A stretch of DNA of 43,755 nt. It comes from Gemmatimonadota bacterium (lineage in GTDB: Bacteria > JAAXHH01). Shown here in pieces: positions 7,771 through 16,861 of the stretch (positions are counted from its first letter, which is position 1; each line of letters begins with the position of its first letter). The notes under the pieces are model-generated. The model worked only from the letters and a program-made list of their open reading frames with translations. It did no database searches and was not told the origin of the DNA. The stretch covers positions 1 to 43,755 of the forward strand of contig VXWP01000002.1 in NCBI GenBank assembly GCA_009835325.1, written 5' to 3'. A program made the position numbers and the translations under genes.

Positions 7771-8622
7771 TCAGTTTTCTCTGAATACGCCGAAGAACCG
7801 GACCTGGATGATGGAAATGACCCCGATGATCACGGCCAGGGCCCAGCCGATGGTCGCCGCGTAGCCGAGGTTGATGAACTCGAATCCGTGCTTGTACAGG
7901 TACATCACCATGGTCATGCTCGCGTTGCCGGGACCGCCCTCCGTGAGCACGTAGGGCAGGTCGAAGAGCTGGAACGACCCGATCATGGAGGTGATGACCA
8001 CGAAGGCGATCACGGGCTTGAGGGCGGGGATCGTCACGTGCACGAAGCTCTGCCAGGGGCCCGCGCCGTCCACGGCCGCGGCCTCGTAGAGTTCCTGCCG
8101 GATGCTCTGAAGTCCTGCGAGGAAGTAGACCATGTTGAATCCCGCCCACCGCCAGACGCCGGCCAGCACGAGGGCGGGCATGACCAGGTCCGGATCCTGG
8201 AGCCACTGGATTTCGGAACCGAGCACCCTGTTCACCAGGCCGTAGCGCCGGTCGTACAAGAGGTAGAAGATCACGGCGATGAACACGCCGGAGATCAGCA
8301 CTGGCGAGAAGAAGGAAAGACGGAACAGGTTCCGGCCCTTCAGGCGGGCGTTGCTGAGGAGCAGGGCGAGGGCCAGGGCTACAGGCAGTTGCAGGAGCAG
8401 GCTGCCCGCGGCGAAATAGGCCGTGTTCCAGAGGGCGGTCCAGAAGAGCGGGTCGGCGATCAGCCGCTCGATGTTCTCCAGGCCCACGAAGGTCTGGTTC
8501 TGCATGCCCCGGACGCTGTACGTGCTAAGACGGATCGAATCGAACAGGGGGTAGACCATGAAGACCCCGAAGAGCGCGAAGAAAGGCGCGAGGAAGAAGT
8601 AAGGGGCGTACCGGGGCTTCAT
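7771..8622 (-). CDS. Carbohydrate ABC transporter permease (MalF/UgpA type)
   Basis: 283-residue permease with the typical start YAPYFFLAPFFALFGVFMVY, six predicted membrane segments and the EAA loop YEAAAVDGAGPWQSFVHVTI followed by PALKP. It should form a heterodimer with the downstream permease. Its ATG overlaps the stop of the solute-binding-protein gene by four bases (8619-8622), a sign of translational coupling. The family imports mono- or oligosaccharides, polyols or glycerol-phosphate; no feature here fixes the substrate. Confidence 0.93.
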   Translation of the reverse strand: MKPRYAPYFFLAPFFALFGVFMVYPLFDSIRLSTYSVRGMQNQTFVGLENIERLIADPLFWTALWNTAYFAAGSLLLQLPVALALALLLSNARLKGRNLFRLSFFSPVLISGVFIAVIFYLLYDRRYGLVNRVLGSEIQWLQDPDLVMPALVLAGVWRWAGFNMVYFLAGLQSIRQELYEAAAVDGAGPWQSFVHVTIPALKPVIAFVVITSMIGSFQLFDLPYVLTEGGPGNASMTMVMYLYKHGFEFINLGYAATIGWALAVIIGVISIIQVRFFGVFREN

Positions 8623-9941
8623 TCGGTCTCTGCTGTGTTATCCCGCAGCGCGCGGACCTGCTCTGCCAGGTGCGACAGCGCTTCGGCGGGCGTCCGGATC
8701 CCATTGGCGGCTTCGTACACAGCCTGCCGCAACAGGTCGTTGGCTTCGGCCCAATAGGGGTTCAGGTGGAATCCGGGGATGTCGGGCGCCAGTTCCGTAA
8801 GGCTTCTGCCCAGGACCTGCCCGTCCAGATACGCCTCGGACTCGCCGTACACCGGGTTGGACCACGCCGAACGGATCGGCGGGATGATAAAGGTCTTGCG
8901 GTAACGGTTCGCGAGGGCCTCGTCGTCCATGTAGGCGAACTTGGCGAATTCCCAGGCGAGATCCGGGTTCTCGGCCTGTCTGGTGACCGCGATCATGGTG
9001 CCGCCCCAGGTCGAAGTGCGGCGCTCGCCTTCCCGCCACGCCGGCAGGGGCATGGCCCGCCATTTCCCCTCCAGCTCCGGGACGAATCTCCGTACGAAGC
9101 TGATGTACCAGTCCGGTGCCAGCACACCCAGAATAACACCTTCCTTCATCGCGGCGTAGCTGGCCGGGTCCTGGGAGAATTCGGGGATGGCCAGCTGCGC
9201 CTCGTTGAGCAGGCTGCAGTAGAATTCCAGGGTGGAAACGGCGATGTCATTGTCGATGATGACCCCGCCGTCCGCATCGAACATGCCGCCGCCGTTTTGC
9301 AGGAGCAAAAGCCAGAAATGACCGGGCTTGTGGGCGCTCAGCATGATCGGGTAGCGGTCGGGCCGCCCGTCTCCGTCCTTGTCGCGTGCGAGTGGTCTCG
9401 TCTCGCGGACGAAATCGTTCCAGGTTTCGATGGATGCCGGATCGATCCCCGCTTCCTCGTACACGTCGTGACGGTACAGGAGCATGACGGGATGGACATC
9501 GCGGGGCAGTCCGTACACCCGGCCGCCTAAGGACCAGGGCGCGAGGCGGGCCTGGACGAATTCATCCGTGATCCCTTCGCGATCGATGCGGTCGGTCAGG
9601 TCCACGAAGCCGATTTCCTCCTTCGTGCCCTTGAAGAACCTGCCTACCGATGAGATCTCGACTTCGGACAGATCGGGTCCGCCGATGCCGGACAGGAAGG
9701 CAGCCAGGAGCTTGTCGTGCAGTTTCGAGATCAGCCGAAGTTCGACCTTGACGCCGGGATGGGCCGCCTCGAACGCCGGGATCCTGGCACTGAACTCATC
9801 GTAGTGCGTCTGCGCGAAGATCCAGAATTCCAGGGTGTCCGAGCGGTCGTCGCCGCGGAACACGATGACGGGAAAGGCCAGGAGGAAGAGCAGGCCGAAG
9901 ATCAGGGGAGCCTTGCCGAGGTGGTTCATATGCTCAACCAT
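8619..9941 (-). CDS. Extracellular solute-binding protein, family 1
   Basis: 440-residue periplasmic binding protein for the adjacent ABC permeases. The N-terminus has a hydrophobic segment (APLIFGLLFLLAFPVIVF, about residues 11-28) but no lipobox cysteine, so it is either a cleaved periplasmic protein or stays anchored by this segment. Family features are VELRLISKLHDKLLAAFLSG, YGLPRDVHPVMLLYRHDVYE, the acidic DKDGDGRPDRYP loop and the C-terminal LSHLAEQVRALRD. ATG 9941 overlaps the end of the symporter gene by 8 bases; ATG 9929 has GGGGGA about 12 bases upstream and is an equally good start. Extracellular domains of this class bind sugars. Confidence 0.9.
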   Translation of the reverse strand: MVEHMNHLGKAPLIFGLLFLLAFPVIVFRGDDRSDTLEFWIFAQTHYDEFSARIPAFEAAHPGVKVELRLISKLHDKLLAAFLSGIGGPDLSEVEISSVGRFFKGTKEEIGFVDLTDRIDREGITDEFVQARLAPWSLGGRVYGLPRDVHPVMLLYRHDVYEEAGIDPASIETWNDFVRETRPLARDKDGDGRPDRYPIMLSAHKPGHFWLLLLQNGGGMFDADGGVIIDNDIAVSTLEFYCSLLNEAQLAIPEFSQDPASYAAMKEGVILGVLAPDWYISFVRRFVPELEGKWRAMPLPAWREGERRTSTWGGTMIAVTRQAENPDLAWEFAKFAYMDDEALANRYRKTFIIPPIRSAWSNPVYGESEAYLDGQVLGRSLTELAPDIPGFHLNPYWAEANDLLRQAVYEAANGIRTPAEALSHLAEQVRALRDNTAETE

Positions 9942-11403
9942 CCCCCATGGCTTGCCGGATCGGGGTCATCACGGGATCGGTAACCGAATCGGGCGGCGGG
10001 GACGTGAAGAGCGACACCACGACGCCCACGATGGATGTGGCCATGAAACTCCATGCGACGGGCATGAGGCCCGGGTTCGGCAACCATTCGTAGAACATGA
10101 CGACGAGCACGGCGTTCCCCGCGATGATGGCCGTGATGGCGCCCGTGGCCGTGAAACGTCTCCAGTGCAGACCGAGCAGCCATATCGGGGTCAATGTGAC
10201 GAAACCGGAGAAGGACAACTGGGCCAGGGCGAAGATGGAGGCCGGCCGGAGGATCACGATGTAGTAGGCGATCGCGCCGAGTATGACGAGGAACAGCCGG
10301 CCCAGCACGACCTGTCTTCGCTGGGACAGCCCGTACCACACGTCGCGGGTGAGCATGGACGACAGGGTGAGCATCTGGGCGTCCAGGGTCGACATGACCG
10401 CCGCCAGGATACCAGCCAGGGCGAGCCCCTGGATCAGGGGACCGAAGTGGCTGCGGATCACCATGGGGAAGACCATGTCGGAATCCCGGCCCACGAAATC
10501 CGGGAATTCGATGCGGCCCCACACGCCGTAGAGCGTGGCCACCAGCATCAACCCGATCATGATGATGGGATAATACCGGATGGAGTTCTTCAGTGATTTC
10601 ACGTCCTTCGCGGCGAATACGCGCACCAGCAGATGGGGAAAGGCGAGGACGACCAGCCCCATGGCCATGCCCCATACGAACCAGTTGCCCGTCGTGAAGG
10701 GCGGCGTGTTTTTCGTAACCGTAAGTTCCGGTAACCGACGGGCGACTTCCTGCATGACGCCCGAGACGCCGCCGAAATCGGCCGCGACAACGAAGATCGA
10801 TACATAGAGGAACACGCCGAAGACGAGGCCCTGGAACACGTTGGTCCACATGGTGGCCCGCATGCCGCCCGTGGTGGTGTAGAGCAGCGTGATGACCAGG
10901 ATGCCGGCCGCGGCGACTTCGAAGGAAATCGCCTGCTGGGTGAACACGTCGACGGCCAGTCCCACGCCGGCGACGCCGGTGGACAGGTAGGGCAGCATGA
11001 AGACGAAGTATACCACGAAGAGCAGGCGGCCGAGGTTGGGACTGTCGAGCCGGCGCGCAAGGAGTTCGGCCGGTGTCACGGCCTTCAGTTTCCGGGAAGC
11101 GATCCATGCGGGGTAGCCGATGACGTAGTAGGCGACGGGAATGATCAGGGCCGCCATGGCCGCCGTGTAGCCGAACACCCCGTATCCGTGGTGGTAGGCC
11201 AGGCCCGAAATGCCCATGATCAGGAAGGGCGTGATGTTCGTGCCGAAGAGGGCCATGAACATGACGAGCGACCGGGCGAGGCGGCCCCCGAGAAAGTAGT
11301 CCTCGGCCGTCGGCTGGGAACGGCGGAACGCGGCGGCGCCGATGCCCAGCACCACGGTGAAATAAACCACCACCACGACGAGAATGGTCGCTTCAGGACT
11401 CAT
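9934..11403 (-). CDS. Sodium:solute symporter family (SSS) transporter
   Basis: 489-residue sodium-coupled symporter with about 13 membrane segments. Family marks are SQPTAEDYFLGGR after the first helix, the LLYTTTGGMRATMWTNVFQG stretch and LALAGILAAVMSTLDAQMLT with the Ser/Thr/Asp cluster of the second sodium-site region. PanF, PutP and SGLT-like proteins share this plan; the substrate cannot be assigned. The preceding DUF3311-like small gene overlaps it by 11 bases. DUF3311/SSS pairs are common and the small protein is thought to act with the symporter. It shares a transcript with an AGCS symporter upstream and ABC import genes downstream. Confidence 0.92.
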   Translation of the reverse strand: MSPEATILVVVVVYFTVVLGIGAAAFRRSQPTAEDYFLGGRLARSLVMFMALFGTNITPFLIMGISGLAYHHGYGVFGYTAAMAALIIPVAYYVIGYPAWIASRKLKAVTPAELLARRLDSPNLGRLLFVVYFVFMLPYLSTGVAGVGLAVDVFTQQAISFEVAAAGILVITLLYTTTGGMRATMWTNVFQGLVFGVFLYVSIFVVAADFGGVSGVMQEVARRLPELTVTKNTPPFTTGNWFVWGMAMGLVVLAFPHLLVRVFAAKDVKSLKNSIRYYPIIMIGLMLVATLYGVWGRIEFPDFVGRDSDMVFPMVIRSHFGPLIQGLALAGILAAVMSTLDAQMLTLSSMLTRDVWYGLSQRRQVVLGRLFLVILGAIAYYIVILRPASIFALAQLSFSGFVTLTPIWLLGLHWRRFTATGAITAIIAGNAVLVVMFYEWLPNPGLMPVAWSFMATSIVGVVVSLFTSPPPDSVTDPVMTPIRQAMGDG

Positions 11404-11605
11404 CGCAGTCCCGCCAGACGTATCGGGTGAAGTAGAGGACGAATGCGGCGGCGGCGATTACCCAGACGATGTGGTAGGCCAGGTCTACGGGAAGCCAGCC
11501 GAACAGCGGTGGCGGGGAGACGCCGTGGTTGAAGAAATCGACGTGGAGCGCGGCCAGCACGACCACGAGTATCCAGAATATCCGTCTATGCTGTCTTCGC
11601 GTCAT
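11393..11605 (-). CDS. Small DUF3311-like membrane protein
   Basis: 70 residues with two membrane segments ([16 protein letters not shown] and [20 protein letters not shown]) around a short loop rich in Pro ([12 protein letters not shown]). This matches the DUF3311-type small partners encoded just before SSS symporters. Its function is not established; it may be an accessory subunit. It overlaps the AGCS gene by 20 bases and the SSS gene by 11 bases, so all three should be translated as a coupled set. Confidence 0.75.
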   Translation of the reverse strand: MTRRQHRRIFWILVVVLAALHVDFFNHGVSPPPLFGWLPVDLAYHIVWVIAAAAFVLYFTRYVWRDCDES

Positions 11606-12953
11606 GGCTGCCGAAGTACCGCCGGGTTTCCGCGGCGACGATGGGAGAAAGGAAGAGCAGGGCGACCAGGTTGGGGAATGCCATGAGGCCGTTCATGATA
11701 TCGGAGACTCCCCAGACCAGTTCCAGTTCCGACACGGCGCCGACCCCCACGAAGAGGCAGAACAGCATGCGGTAAGGCAATGCGGAGCGTTCCCCGAGCA
11801 GGTATACCACCGATTTCTCGCCGTAGTAGCTCCAGCCCAGGATCGTTGAATAGGCGAACAGAACCAGCCCCACGGCGACCAGGTATCCCCCGAATTCGCC
11901 AGGCAGGCCGCTGGCGAAAGCCGCCGCGGTGAGCGGCGCGCCCGTGTCGCCCGACAGCCAGACTCCCGTACCGATGATGGTGAAACCGGTGATCGTGCAC
12001 ACGACCAGGGTATCGATGAAGGTCTGGGTCATGGACACCAGGGCCTGGGTGACCGGGTCCTTCGTCTGGGCGGCCGCGGCGGCGATGCCCGCGCTGCCCA
12101 GACCGGACTCGTTGGAGAATATGCCTCTGGCCACGCCGAACTGTACCGCCTGCCGGACCATCGCACCCGCGAAGCCCCCGGCGGCCGCGGCAGGCGTGAA
12201 GGCGTGGGTGACCACGAGCTCGAAGATGCCCGGGATCGCCGAGGCGTTCAACAGGATGGCGGTAAGTCCGCCGAGGATGTACAGCACGATCATCGTGGGG
12301 ACGATCAGGCTGGCCGCCCGGCCGATGCTCTTGATCCCCCCGATCAGGACCAAGCCCGTGCCGATCATCAGGACGACGCCGGTGACCCAGGGGTCCACGC
12401 CGAAACTGCTCTGGAGCACGTCGGCCATGGAGTTCGACTGGGTCATGTTGCCGATGCCGAAGGCCGCGAGCGCCGCGAACAGCGCGTAGGCCGCCCCCAT
12501 CCACTTCCAGCCCATGGCGTTGGAGATGTAGTACATGGGGCCGCCCTTCATGAGCCCCTTCGAATCCGTCTCGCGGTACTTGACCGACAGTACCGCTTCC
12601 GAGTATTTCGTGGCCATGCCCACCAGGCCCGTCATCCACATCCAGAAAAGCGCGCCGGGTCCCCCGGCCGCGATGGCCGTGGCCACGCCGGCGATGTTTC
12701 CCGTACCGACTGTCGCCGCCAGCGCGGTCATTAGGGCCTGGAAGTGGCTGATATCGCCTTCGGCGCCGGCTTCGCGGCGCCTGAAGAATGCCAGGTAGAG
12801 CGCGTGCCACAGGGAGCGGAACTGTACGCCTTTCAACAGTATGGTCAGGTAGAGTCCCGTGCCGCCCAGCAGCACCAGCAAGGGCACTCCCCATACCAGG
12901 GCCTGCACGTTGCCGACGTATTCAAGCAGCGAGTTTTCCATGAGGTCTTCCAT
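11586..12953 (-). CDS. Sodium:alanine/glycine symporter (AGCS family)
   Basis: 455-residue inner-membrane amino-acid carrier with about 11 membrane helices. Family signatures are [20 protein letters not shown] (about residues 74-93), [36 protein letters not shown] and [15 protein letters not shown] proteins take up alanine, glycine or D-alanine with sodium. It is the first gene of the six-gene transporter operon. The ATG at 12953 has no visible ribosome site, while ATG 12941 (MENSLLEYV) has GGAAG five bases upstream and may be the true start. A TTGACA promoter box lies about 55 bases upstream. Confidence 0.94.
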   Translation of the reverse strand: MEDLMENSLLEYVGNVQALVWGVPLLVLLGGTGLYLTILLKGVQFRSLWHALYLAFFRRREAGAEGDISHFQALMTALAATVGTGNIAGVATAIAAGGPGALFWMWMTGLVGMATKYSEAVLSVKYRETDSKGLMKGGPMYYISNAMGWKWMGAAYALFAALAAFGIGNMTQSNSMADVLQSSFGVDPWVTGVVLMIGTGLVLIGGIKSIGRAASLIVPTMIVLYILGGLTAILLNASAIPGIFELVVTHAFTPAAAAGGFAGAMVRQAVQFGVARGIFSNESGLGSAGIAAAAAQTKDPVTQALVSMTQTFIDTLVVCTITGFTIIGTGVWLSGDTGAPLTAAAFASGLPGEFGGYLVAVGLVLFAYSTILGWSYYGEKSVVYLLGERSALPYRMLFCLFVGVGAVSELELVWGVSDIMNGLMAFPNLVALLFLSPIVAAETRRYFGSHDAKTA

Positions 12954-12985
12954 GCGAGGGTGATGGGGCAGACAACGAAGGCCAA

Positions 12986-13013
12986 CCTATGAGCCCGGCG
13001 GAACGCCTGTCAA
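12986..13013 (-). promoter_or_regulatory. Probable promoter of the transporter operon
   Basis: On the minus strand a perfect TTGACA (13008-13013) within CTTGACAGG is followed after 16 bases by CATAGG (12986-12991), a weak -10. It faces away from the plus-strand promoter at 13033-13061 in the same 200-base divergent region. Confidence 0.5.
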
Positions 13014-13032
13014 GCACTTTCCATTTTGCTGC

Positions 13033-13061
13033 TTGATCTTTAAACGCCCCGTTTTTATAGT
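13033..13061 (+). promoter_or_regulatory. Promoter of the Gfo/Idh/MocA gene
   Basis: TTGATC (13033-13038) and TATAGT (13056-13061) are exactly 17 bases apart, giving a start near 13068 and an ~85-base leader. Within the spacer AAACG-CCC-CGTTT forms a short inverted repeat that could bind a repressor. Confidence 0.65.
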
Positions 13062-13153
13062 GAACCATCGCCGGTGACGGTCGGCAACGACCGGGTCCGG
13101 TACATTATCTCATCATTCCAGTTGGAACCAGGCCATCTCGAGGACCACGCTTC

Positions 13154-14143
13154 ATGGAAACGCTCCGAATCGGCATTGCGGGCGCCGGCGGCATGGGCGG
13201 TCACCACGCCCGGTTGCTGTCCGCCCGAGAAGATGTCCGGGTCGTGTCTCTGTTTGATACCGATCCGGTCGCGATGAACCGGATGGAAAAGACCCTGGGG
13301 CCATCCGCACAGGGATTGAACCACTATGCTTCGCTCGAGTCGATGATCGACGCGGAGACACTGGACGCGATCGTCATCGCGACCCCCCATACCCGCCACG
13401 CGGACCAGGTCCGTACCAGCCTCGAAGCGGAACTGCATGTGCTCGTCGAAAAACCCATGGCGACGACGACGCGGGACGCCAGGGACTTCATCGAATATTC
13501 GGAACGGGCGGACCGGGTGCTGGCCGTCGCCTACCAGCGTCACGGCGAGGGGAAGTTCATCAAGGCCCGGGAGATGATCGGGGACGGCGTCATCGGCGAC
13601 GTGCGTCTCGTCCACGTCATCATCGCCCAGGACTGCCTCGGGATCTTCAGCCCGGGCGCCTCGTGGCGCGCCGATCCCGAACTGTCCGGCGGCGGGCACT
13701 TCATGGATACGGGCAGCCATATCAATGACATCCTGCTGTGGACGACGGGACTGGAACCGAAGTCCGTCCACGCGTTCATAAACCCGGAAGGCACCCTGGT
13801 CGACGTCAATACGGCCATCTCGGTGGAGTTCACGAACGGTGCCGTCGGCAACCTGTCCTACACCTCCATGTCGCCCGAATGGCGCGAGGAATTCACCTTC
13901 TACGGCACCGAAGGCGTGATGCGTTTCGGCGCTTCCGAGCCGCTCTTCGTCCACCGGAAGGGAGAGGATATCCGGCTGCCGCAAACCCCGGGCCGGGGGA
14001 AGCCGCCGGCGGAGAACTTCATCGAGGCCATCCTGGGCGAAGCGGAAGTGCAGGCCCCGCCGATCTGCGGCCTGCGCGTCGTGCAGTTGACCGAGGCGGC
14101 CTACAAATCGGCCGAGAGCGGCAAGCCCGAAGCCGTGGGCTGA
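13154..14143 (+). CDS. Gfo/Idh/MocA family oxidoreductase
   Basis: 329-residue NAD(P)-dependent dehydrogenase of the inositol-dehydrogenase type. The N-terminal Rossmann fold has GIAGAGGMGGHHARLL (about 7-22). The family motif LVEKPMA carries the catalytic-site Lys. The C-terminal domain contains GGGHFMDTGSHINDILLW with the candidate catalytic Asp/His. Such enzymes oxidise or reduce sugars, inositols and their derivatives; the substrate is unknown. GAGGA lies nine bases before the ATG and a good promoter is at 13033-13061. It appears to head the plus-strand run that continues with methylmalonate-semialdehyde dehydrogenase 60 bases later. Myo-inositol degradation also combines IolG-type and IolA/MmsA-type enzymes, so this pairing is suggestive. 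Confidence 0.92.
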   Translation: METLRIGIAGAGGMGGHHARLLSAREDVRVVSLFDTDPVAMNRMEKTLGPSAQGLNHYASLESMIDAETLDAIVIATPHTRHADQVRTSLEAELHVLVEKPMATTTRDARDFIEYSERADRVLAVAYQRHGEGKFIKAREMIGDGVIGDVRLVHVIIAQDCLGIFSPGASWRADPELSGGGHFMDTGSHINDILLWTTGLEPKSVHAFINPEGTLVDVNTAISVEFTNGAVGNLSYTSMSPEWREEFTFYGTEGVMRFGASEPLFVHRKGEDIRLPQTPGRGKPPAENFIEAILGEAEVQAPPICGLRVVQLTEAAYKSAESGKPEAVG

Positions 14144-14203
14144 TCGATATCGCTTACATCCAACCTATTCAAATTGAACCCGAGGAAGAAACCGAGGAAG
14201 CAC

Positions 14204-15670
14204 ATGCGTGATATGGAAACGAACGGATGTCCACTTTTCATCGGAGGTAACTGGACCGGTGCGGCCGACGCGGCCACGGAACCGGTTTTCAATCCATCGG
14301 ACGGCAGCGTGATCGCGAGGACGCCCATGTGCGGCGCTTCCGAAGTCGATGCCGCGGTTCGAGCCGCCCGGGAAGCCCTTTCCGACTGGTCGGCCACGCC
14401 GGTCGTGGACCGGGCCAGGATACTCTTCCGGTACGTGCATCTGCTCGAAGCGCATTTCGAGGAACTTTCAAGGCTGGTCACGCGGGAGCACGGCAAGACC
14501 CTGGAAGAAGCCCGGGGTTCGGTGCGGAGGGGCATCGAGGTCGTGGAGTTTGCCTGCGGGGCGCCGACGCTGCTCATGGGCGACGCGCTGGAAGAGATCG
14601 CCAGCGGGATCGATTGCGACACCATCCGGCAGCCCGTGGGCGTCTGCGCGGGGATCACGCCCTTCAACTTCCCCGCGATGGTGCCCATGTGGATGTATCC
14701 CATCGCCATCGTCTGCGGAAACACCTTCGTGCTCAAGCCGTCGGAGAAGGTGCCGCTGACCGCCGTCCGGCTCGTGGAACTCCTGCAGGAGGCCGGACTG
14801 CCGCCCGGCGTGATGAACCTCGTGCACGGCGGCGTGGACGTGGTCAACGCCCTCTGCACCCACCCGGGCATTGATGCCGTTTCCTTCGTAGGTTCTTCGC
14901 CCGTGGCCCGGCACGTCTACCAGACCGCGACCGCCCACGGCAAGCGCGTGCAGGCGGCCGGCGGCGCGAAGAACTACATGGTCATCCTGCCCGACGCGGA
15001 TCCGGATTTTACGGTGGACGCCCTGATCGGGTCGGTGTACGGCTGCGCCGGGGAGCGGTGCATGGCCGGCAGCGTGGCGGTGACGGTGGATGACGCGGCC
15101 GGGCGCGTGCTGCCTCCGCTGCGCGAAGCGCTGGACGGGATGAAGATCGGTCCGACGGATCGGGATCCCAAGGTAGACATGGGACCGGTGGTTACCCGGC
15201 AGCACCTCGACAAGGTGCACGGATACATCGCCTCGGGCCTGTCGGACGGGGCCTCGCTCTACCGGGACGGTCGGGGGGTCGAAGTACCGGAAACGCCGGA
15301 CGGATTCTACCTGGGTCCCACGATTTTCGACGAAGCGTCCACCAGCATGAGTATCGTCCGCGAGGAGATCTTCGGTCCGGTCCTCTCCGTGATCCGCACC
15401 GAAAGCCTCGACAAAGGCATCGAAGCCTGCAACCAGAGCGGATTCGGCAACGCCGCGGTCCTGTTCACGGGTGACGGAAAGGCCGCCCGGACGTTCAGGA
15501 ACCGGGTGAGCGCGGGGATGGTGGGCATCAACGTAGGCGTACCGGCCCCCATGGCGTTCTTCCCGTTCTCGGGCTGGAACGGCTCGTTCTTCGGCGACCT
15601 GCACATCCAGGGCAAGGAAGGTTTCGCCTTCTACACGCGGCAGAAAGTCACCATGAGCCGGTGGGCGTGA
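14204..15670 (+). CDS. mmsA: CoA-acylating methylmalonate-semialdehyde dehydrogenase
   Basis: 488-residue aldehyde dehydrogenase. It should convert methylmalonate semialdehyde to propionyl-CoA, or malonate semialdehyde to acetyl-CoA, with NAD and CoA, in valine, pyrimidine or inositol breakdown (MmsA/IolA). Evidence is the catalytic Cys in GCAGERCMAGS (C286), the cofactor stretch ITPFNFPAMVP and, diagnostic for CoA-acylating members, Asn instead of the usual general-base Glu in AGGAKNYMV. The C-terminal GSFFGDLHIQGKEGFAFYTR is also typical. The ATG at 14204 has GAGG six bases upstream; a TTG at 14174 and an ATG at 14213 are alternatives. The upstream Gfo/Idh/MocA gene makes an inositol-type pathway possible, but no other iol gene is seen. 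Confidence 0.95.
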   Translation: MRDMETNGCPLFIGGNWTGAADAATEPVFNPSDGSVIARTPMCGASEVDAAVRAAREALSDWSATPVVDRARILFRYVHLLEAHFEELSRLVTREHGKTLEEARGSVRRGIEVVEFACGAPTLLMGDALEEIASGIDCDTIRQPVGVCAGITPFNFPAMVPMWMYPIAIVCGNTFVLKPSEKVPLTAVRLVELLQEAGLPPGVMNLVHGGVDVVNALCTHPGIDAVSFVGSSPVARHVYQTATAHGKRVQAAGGAKNYMVILPDADPDFTVDALIGSVYGCAGERCMAGSVAVTVDDAAGRVLPPLREALDGMKIGPTDRDPKVDMGPVVTRQHLDKVHGYIASGLSDGASLYRDGRGVEVPETPDGFYLGPTIFDEASTSMSIVREEIFGPVLSVIRTESLDKGIEACNQSGFGNAAVLFTGDGKAARTFRNRVSAGMVGINVGVPAPMAFFPFSGWNGSFFGDLHIQGKEGFAFYTRQKVTMSRWA

Positions 15671-15750
15671 TCGCGGCGGCCCGCGGATTACAAGATGAGC
15701 CGGTGGGCGTGATCGCGACGGCCGGCTGGGGCGTGATCGCGGCGGCCCGC
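15653..15750. repeat. Imperfect tandem repeat copying the mmsA stop region
   Basis: The mmsA 3' end (15653-15684, including TGA 15668-15670) is repeated 42 bases downstream (15695-15726) with few changes, then partly again (GGGCGTGATCGC from 15729). The third copy ends about 14 bases before the DUF362 ATG and runs into its ribosome site. No coding role is visible. Confidence 0.85.
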
Positions 15751-15763
15751 AGGAGATGAGAAG

Positions 15764-16846
15764 ATGTCCAAACCCGATGTGTATATCCTGAAAACCTGCC
15801 TGGACGGCGAAGACGCGTTGAACGATGCGGCTTTCGCCGTACCGGCCCGTGAGATGCTGCGCGCGCTGGACGTCGATCCCGGGAGCCGCGCCGTGATGAT
15901 GAAGCCCAACGTCACGGCCGGGGCGCCGCGGAACAGCGGAATCGTCACCCATCCGGCCTTCGTGGCCGGTCTCGTCGATTACTTCGTCGAAGACGCGGGC
16001 GTTCCGGTCGACGAAGTATACGTGGGTGAAGCGACCAGCAGGCTGACTTCGCAGGCCCAGCGCGACCTGGCCTGGGCCCGGAGCGGCTACACTGAGATGG
16101 CGCGCGAAAAACGGGTGCGGTTGCTGGAGCTCGCGGACTACGGCAACGTGCGCGTCTCTCCGGGGAACACGATTCAACTCCACAACATCGGGATTTCCCG
16201 CTGGGCGGCCGCGGAGAACGTATTCTACGTCAACGTACCCAAGCTGAAGACGCACAACCTGGGCGTGGTCACCCTGTGCGGCAAGAACCAGCAGGGCGTC
16301 ATGATTCCGGTCACGGAACGGCACCTCTGTTCGGACGCGTGGCGCGCCACGTTCGGGCGCGACGATCGGCGAAAGCAGGGAAGGGAATGGATGGGCGTCG
16401 AGGACCACGAGGCCTGGCAGCGGACCATCGCCCACATGCACTGGGACGTCTTCCTGGCCTCTCAGCCCGATTTCAACGTGGTGGAGGGCATCGTGGGGCG
16501 GGACGGGAACGCCTTCTACCTGGGTCGCAACTTCCCCGCCGGACTCGTCGTCGCCGGCGCATCCATGGCCGCGGTGGACCTCGTGGCGGCCCATCTCATG
16601 GGCTTCGAACCCGGGAACCTGGTTTATCTGCAGGTCGGGATCGAACGGGGACTGTGTCCACCCTCGATCGATGACGTGAACGTGCATGTGGTCCGGGACG
16701 GCGAGGTGGACGGACTGATCGATCCGGATCAATTCAGGGCCGATCCGCCCTTTGAAGTTTACCGCGACATCCCCGCGGACTACGCCAAAAAAGACCTGTT
16801 CGACGAATACGATCCGAACGCCGAGGAATTTCAGATTACGGCCTGA
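15764..16846 (+). CDS. DUF362 domain protein without iron-sulfur domain
   Basis: 360-residue protein of the DUF362 family, recognised by VMMKPNVTAGAPRNSGIVTHP near residues 43-63, VFYVNVPKLKTHNLGVVTLC and the KNQQG segment that follows, and the late NVVEGIVGRDGNAFYLGR and AVDLVAAHLMGF. Many DUF362 proteins carry a 4Fe-4S ferredoxin domain; this one has no CxxCxxC cluster. The biochemical role is unknown. GGAG upstream of ATG 15764 gives a good start. It lies between mmsA and an indoleamine dioxygenase gene with short gaps on both sides, suggesting a shared transcript. Confidence 0.85.
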   Translation: MSKPDVYILKTCLDGEDALNDAAFAVPAREMLRALDVDPGSRAVMMKPNVTAGAPRNSGIVTHPAFVAGLVDYFVEDAGVPVDEVYVGEATSRLTSQAQRDLAWARSGYTEMAREKRVRLLELADYGNVRVSPGNTIQLHNIGISRWAAAENVFYVNVPKLKTHNLGVVTLCGKNQQGVMIPVTERHLCSDAWRATFGRDDRRKQGREWMGVEDHEAWQRTIAHMHWDVFLASQPDFNVVEGIVGRDGNAFYLGRNFPAGLVVAGASMAAVDLVAAHLMGFEPGNLVYLQVGIERGLCPPSIDDVNVHVVRDGEVDGLIDPDQFRADPPFEVYRDIPADYAKKDLFDEYDPNAEEFQITA

Positions 16847-16861
16847 AGAAGGGCCTGATCT

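Noticed and set aside
7738-8757. 339-codon plus-strand frame
   Set aside because: Shadow of the ABC permease genes; composition rich in His, Asp and Glu without any domain.
13055-13984. 309-codon minus-strand frame
   Set aside because: Opposite the Gfo/Idh/MocA gene, whose Rossmann and active-site motifs are complete.
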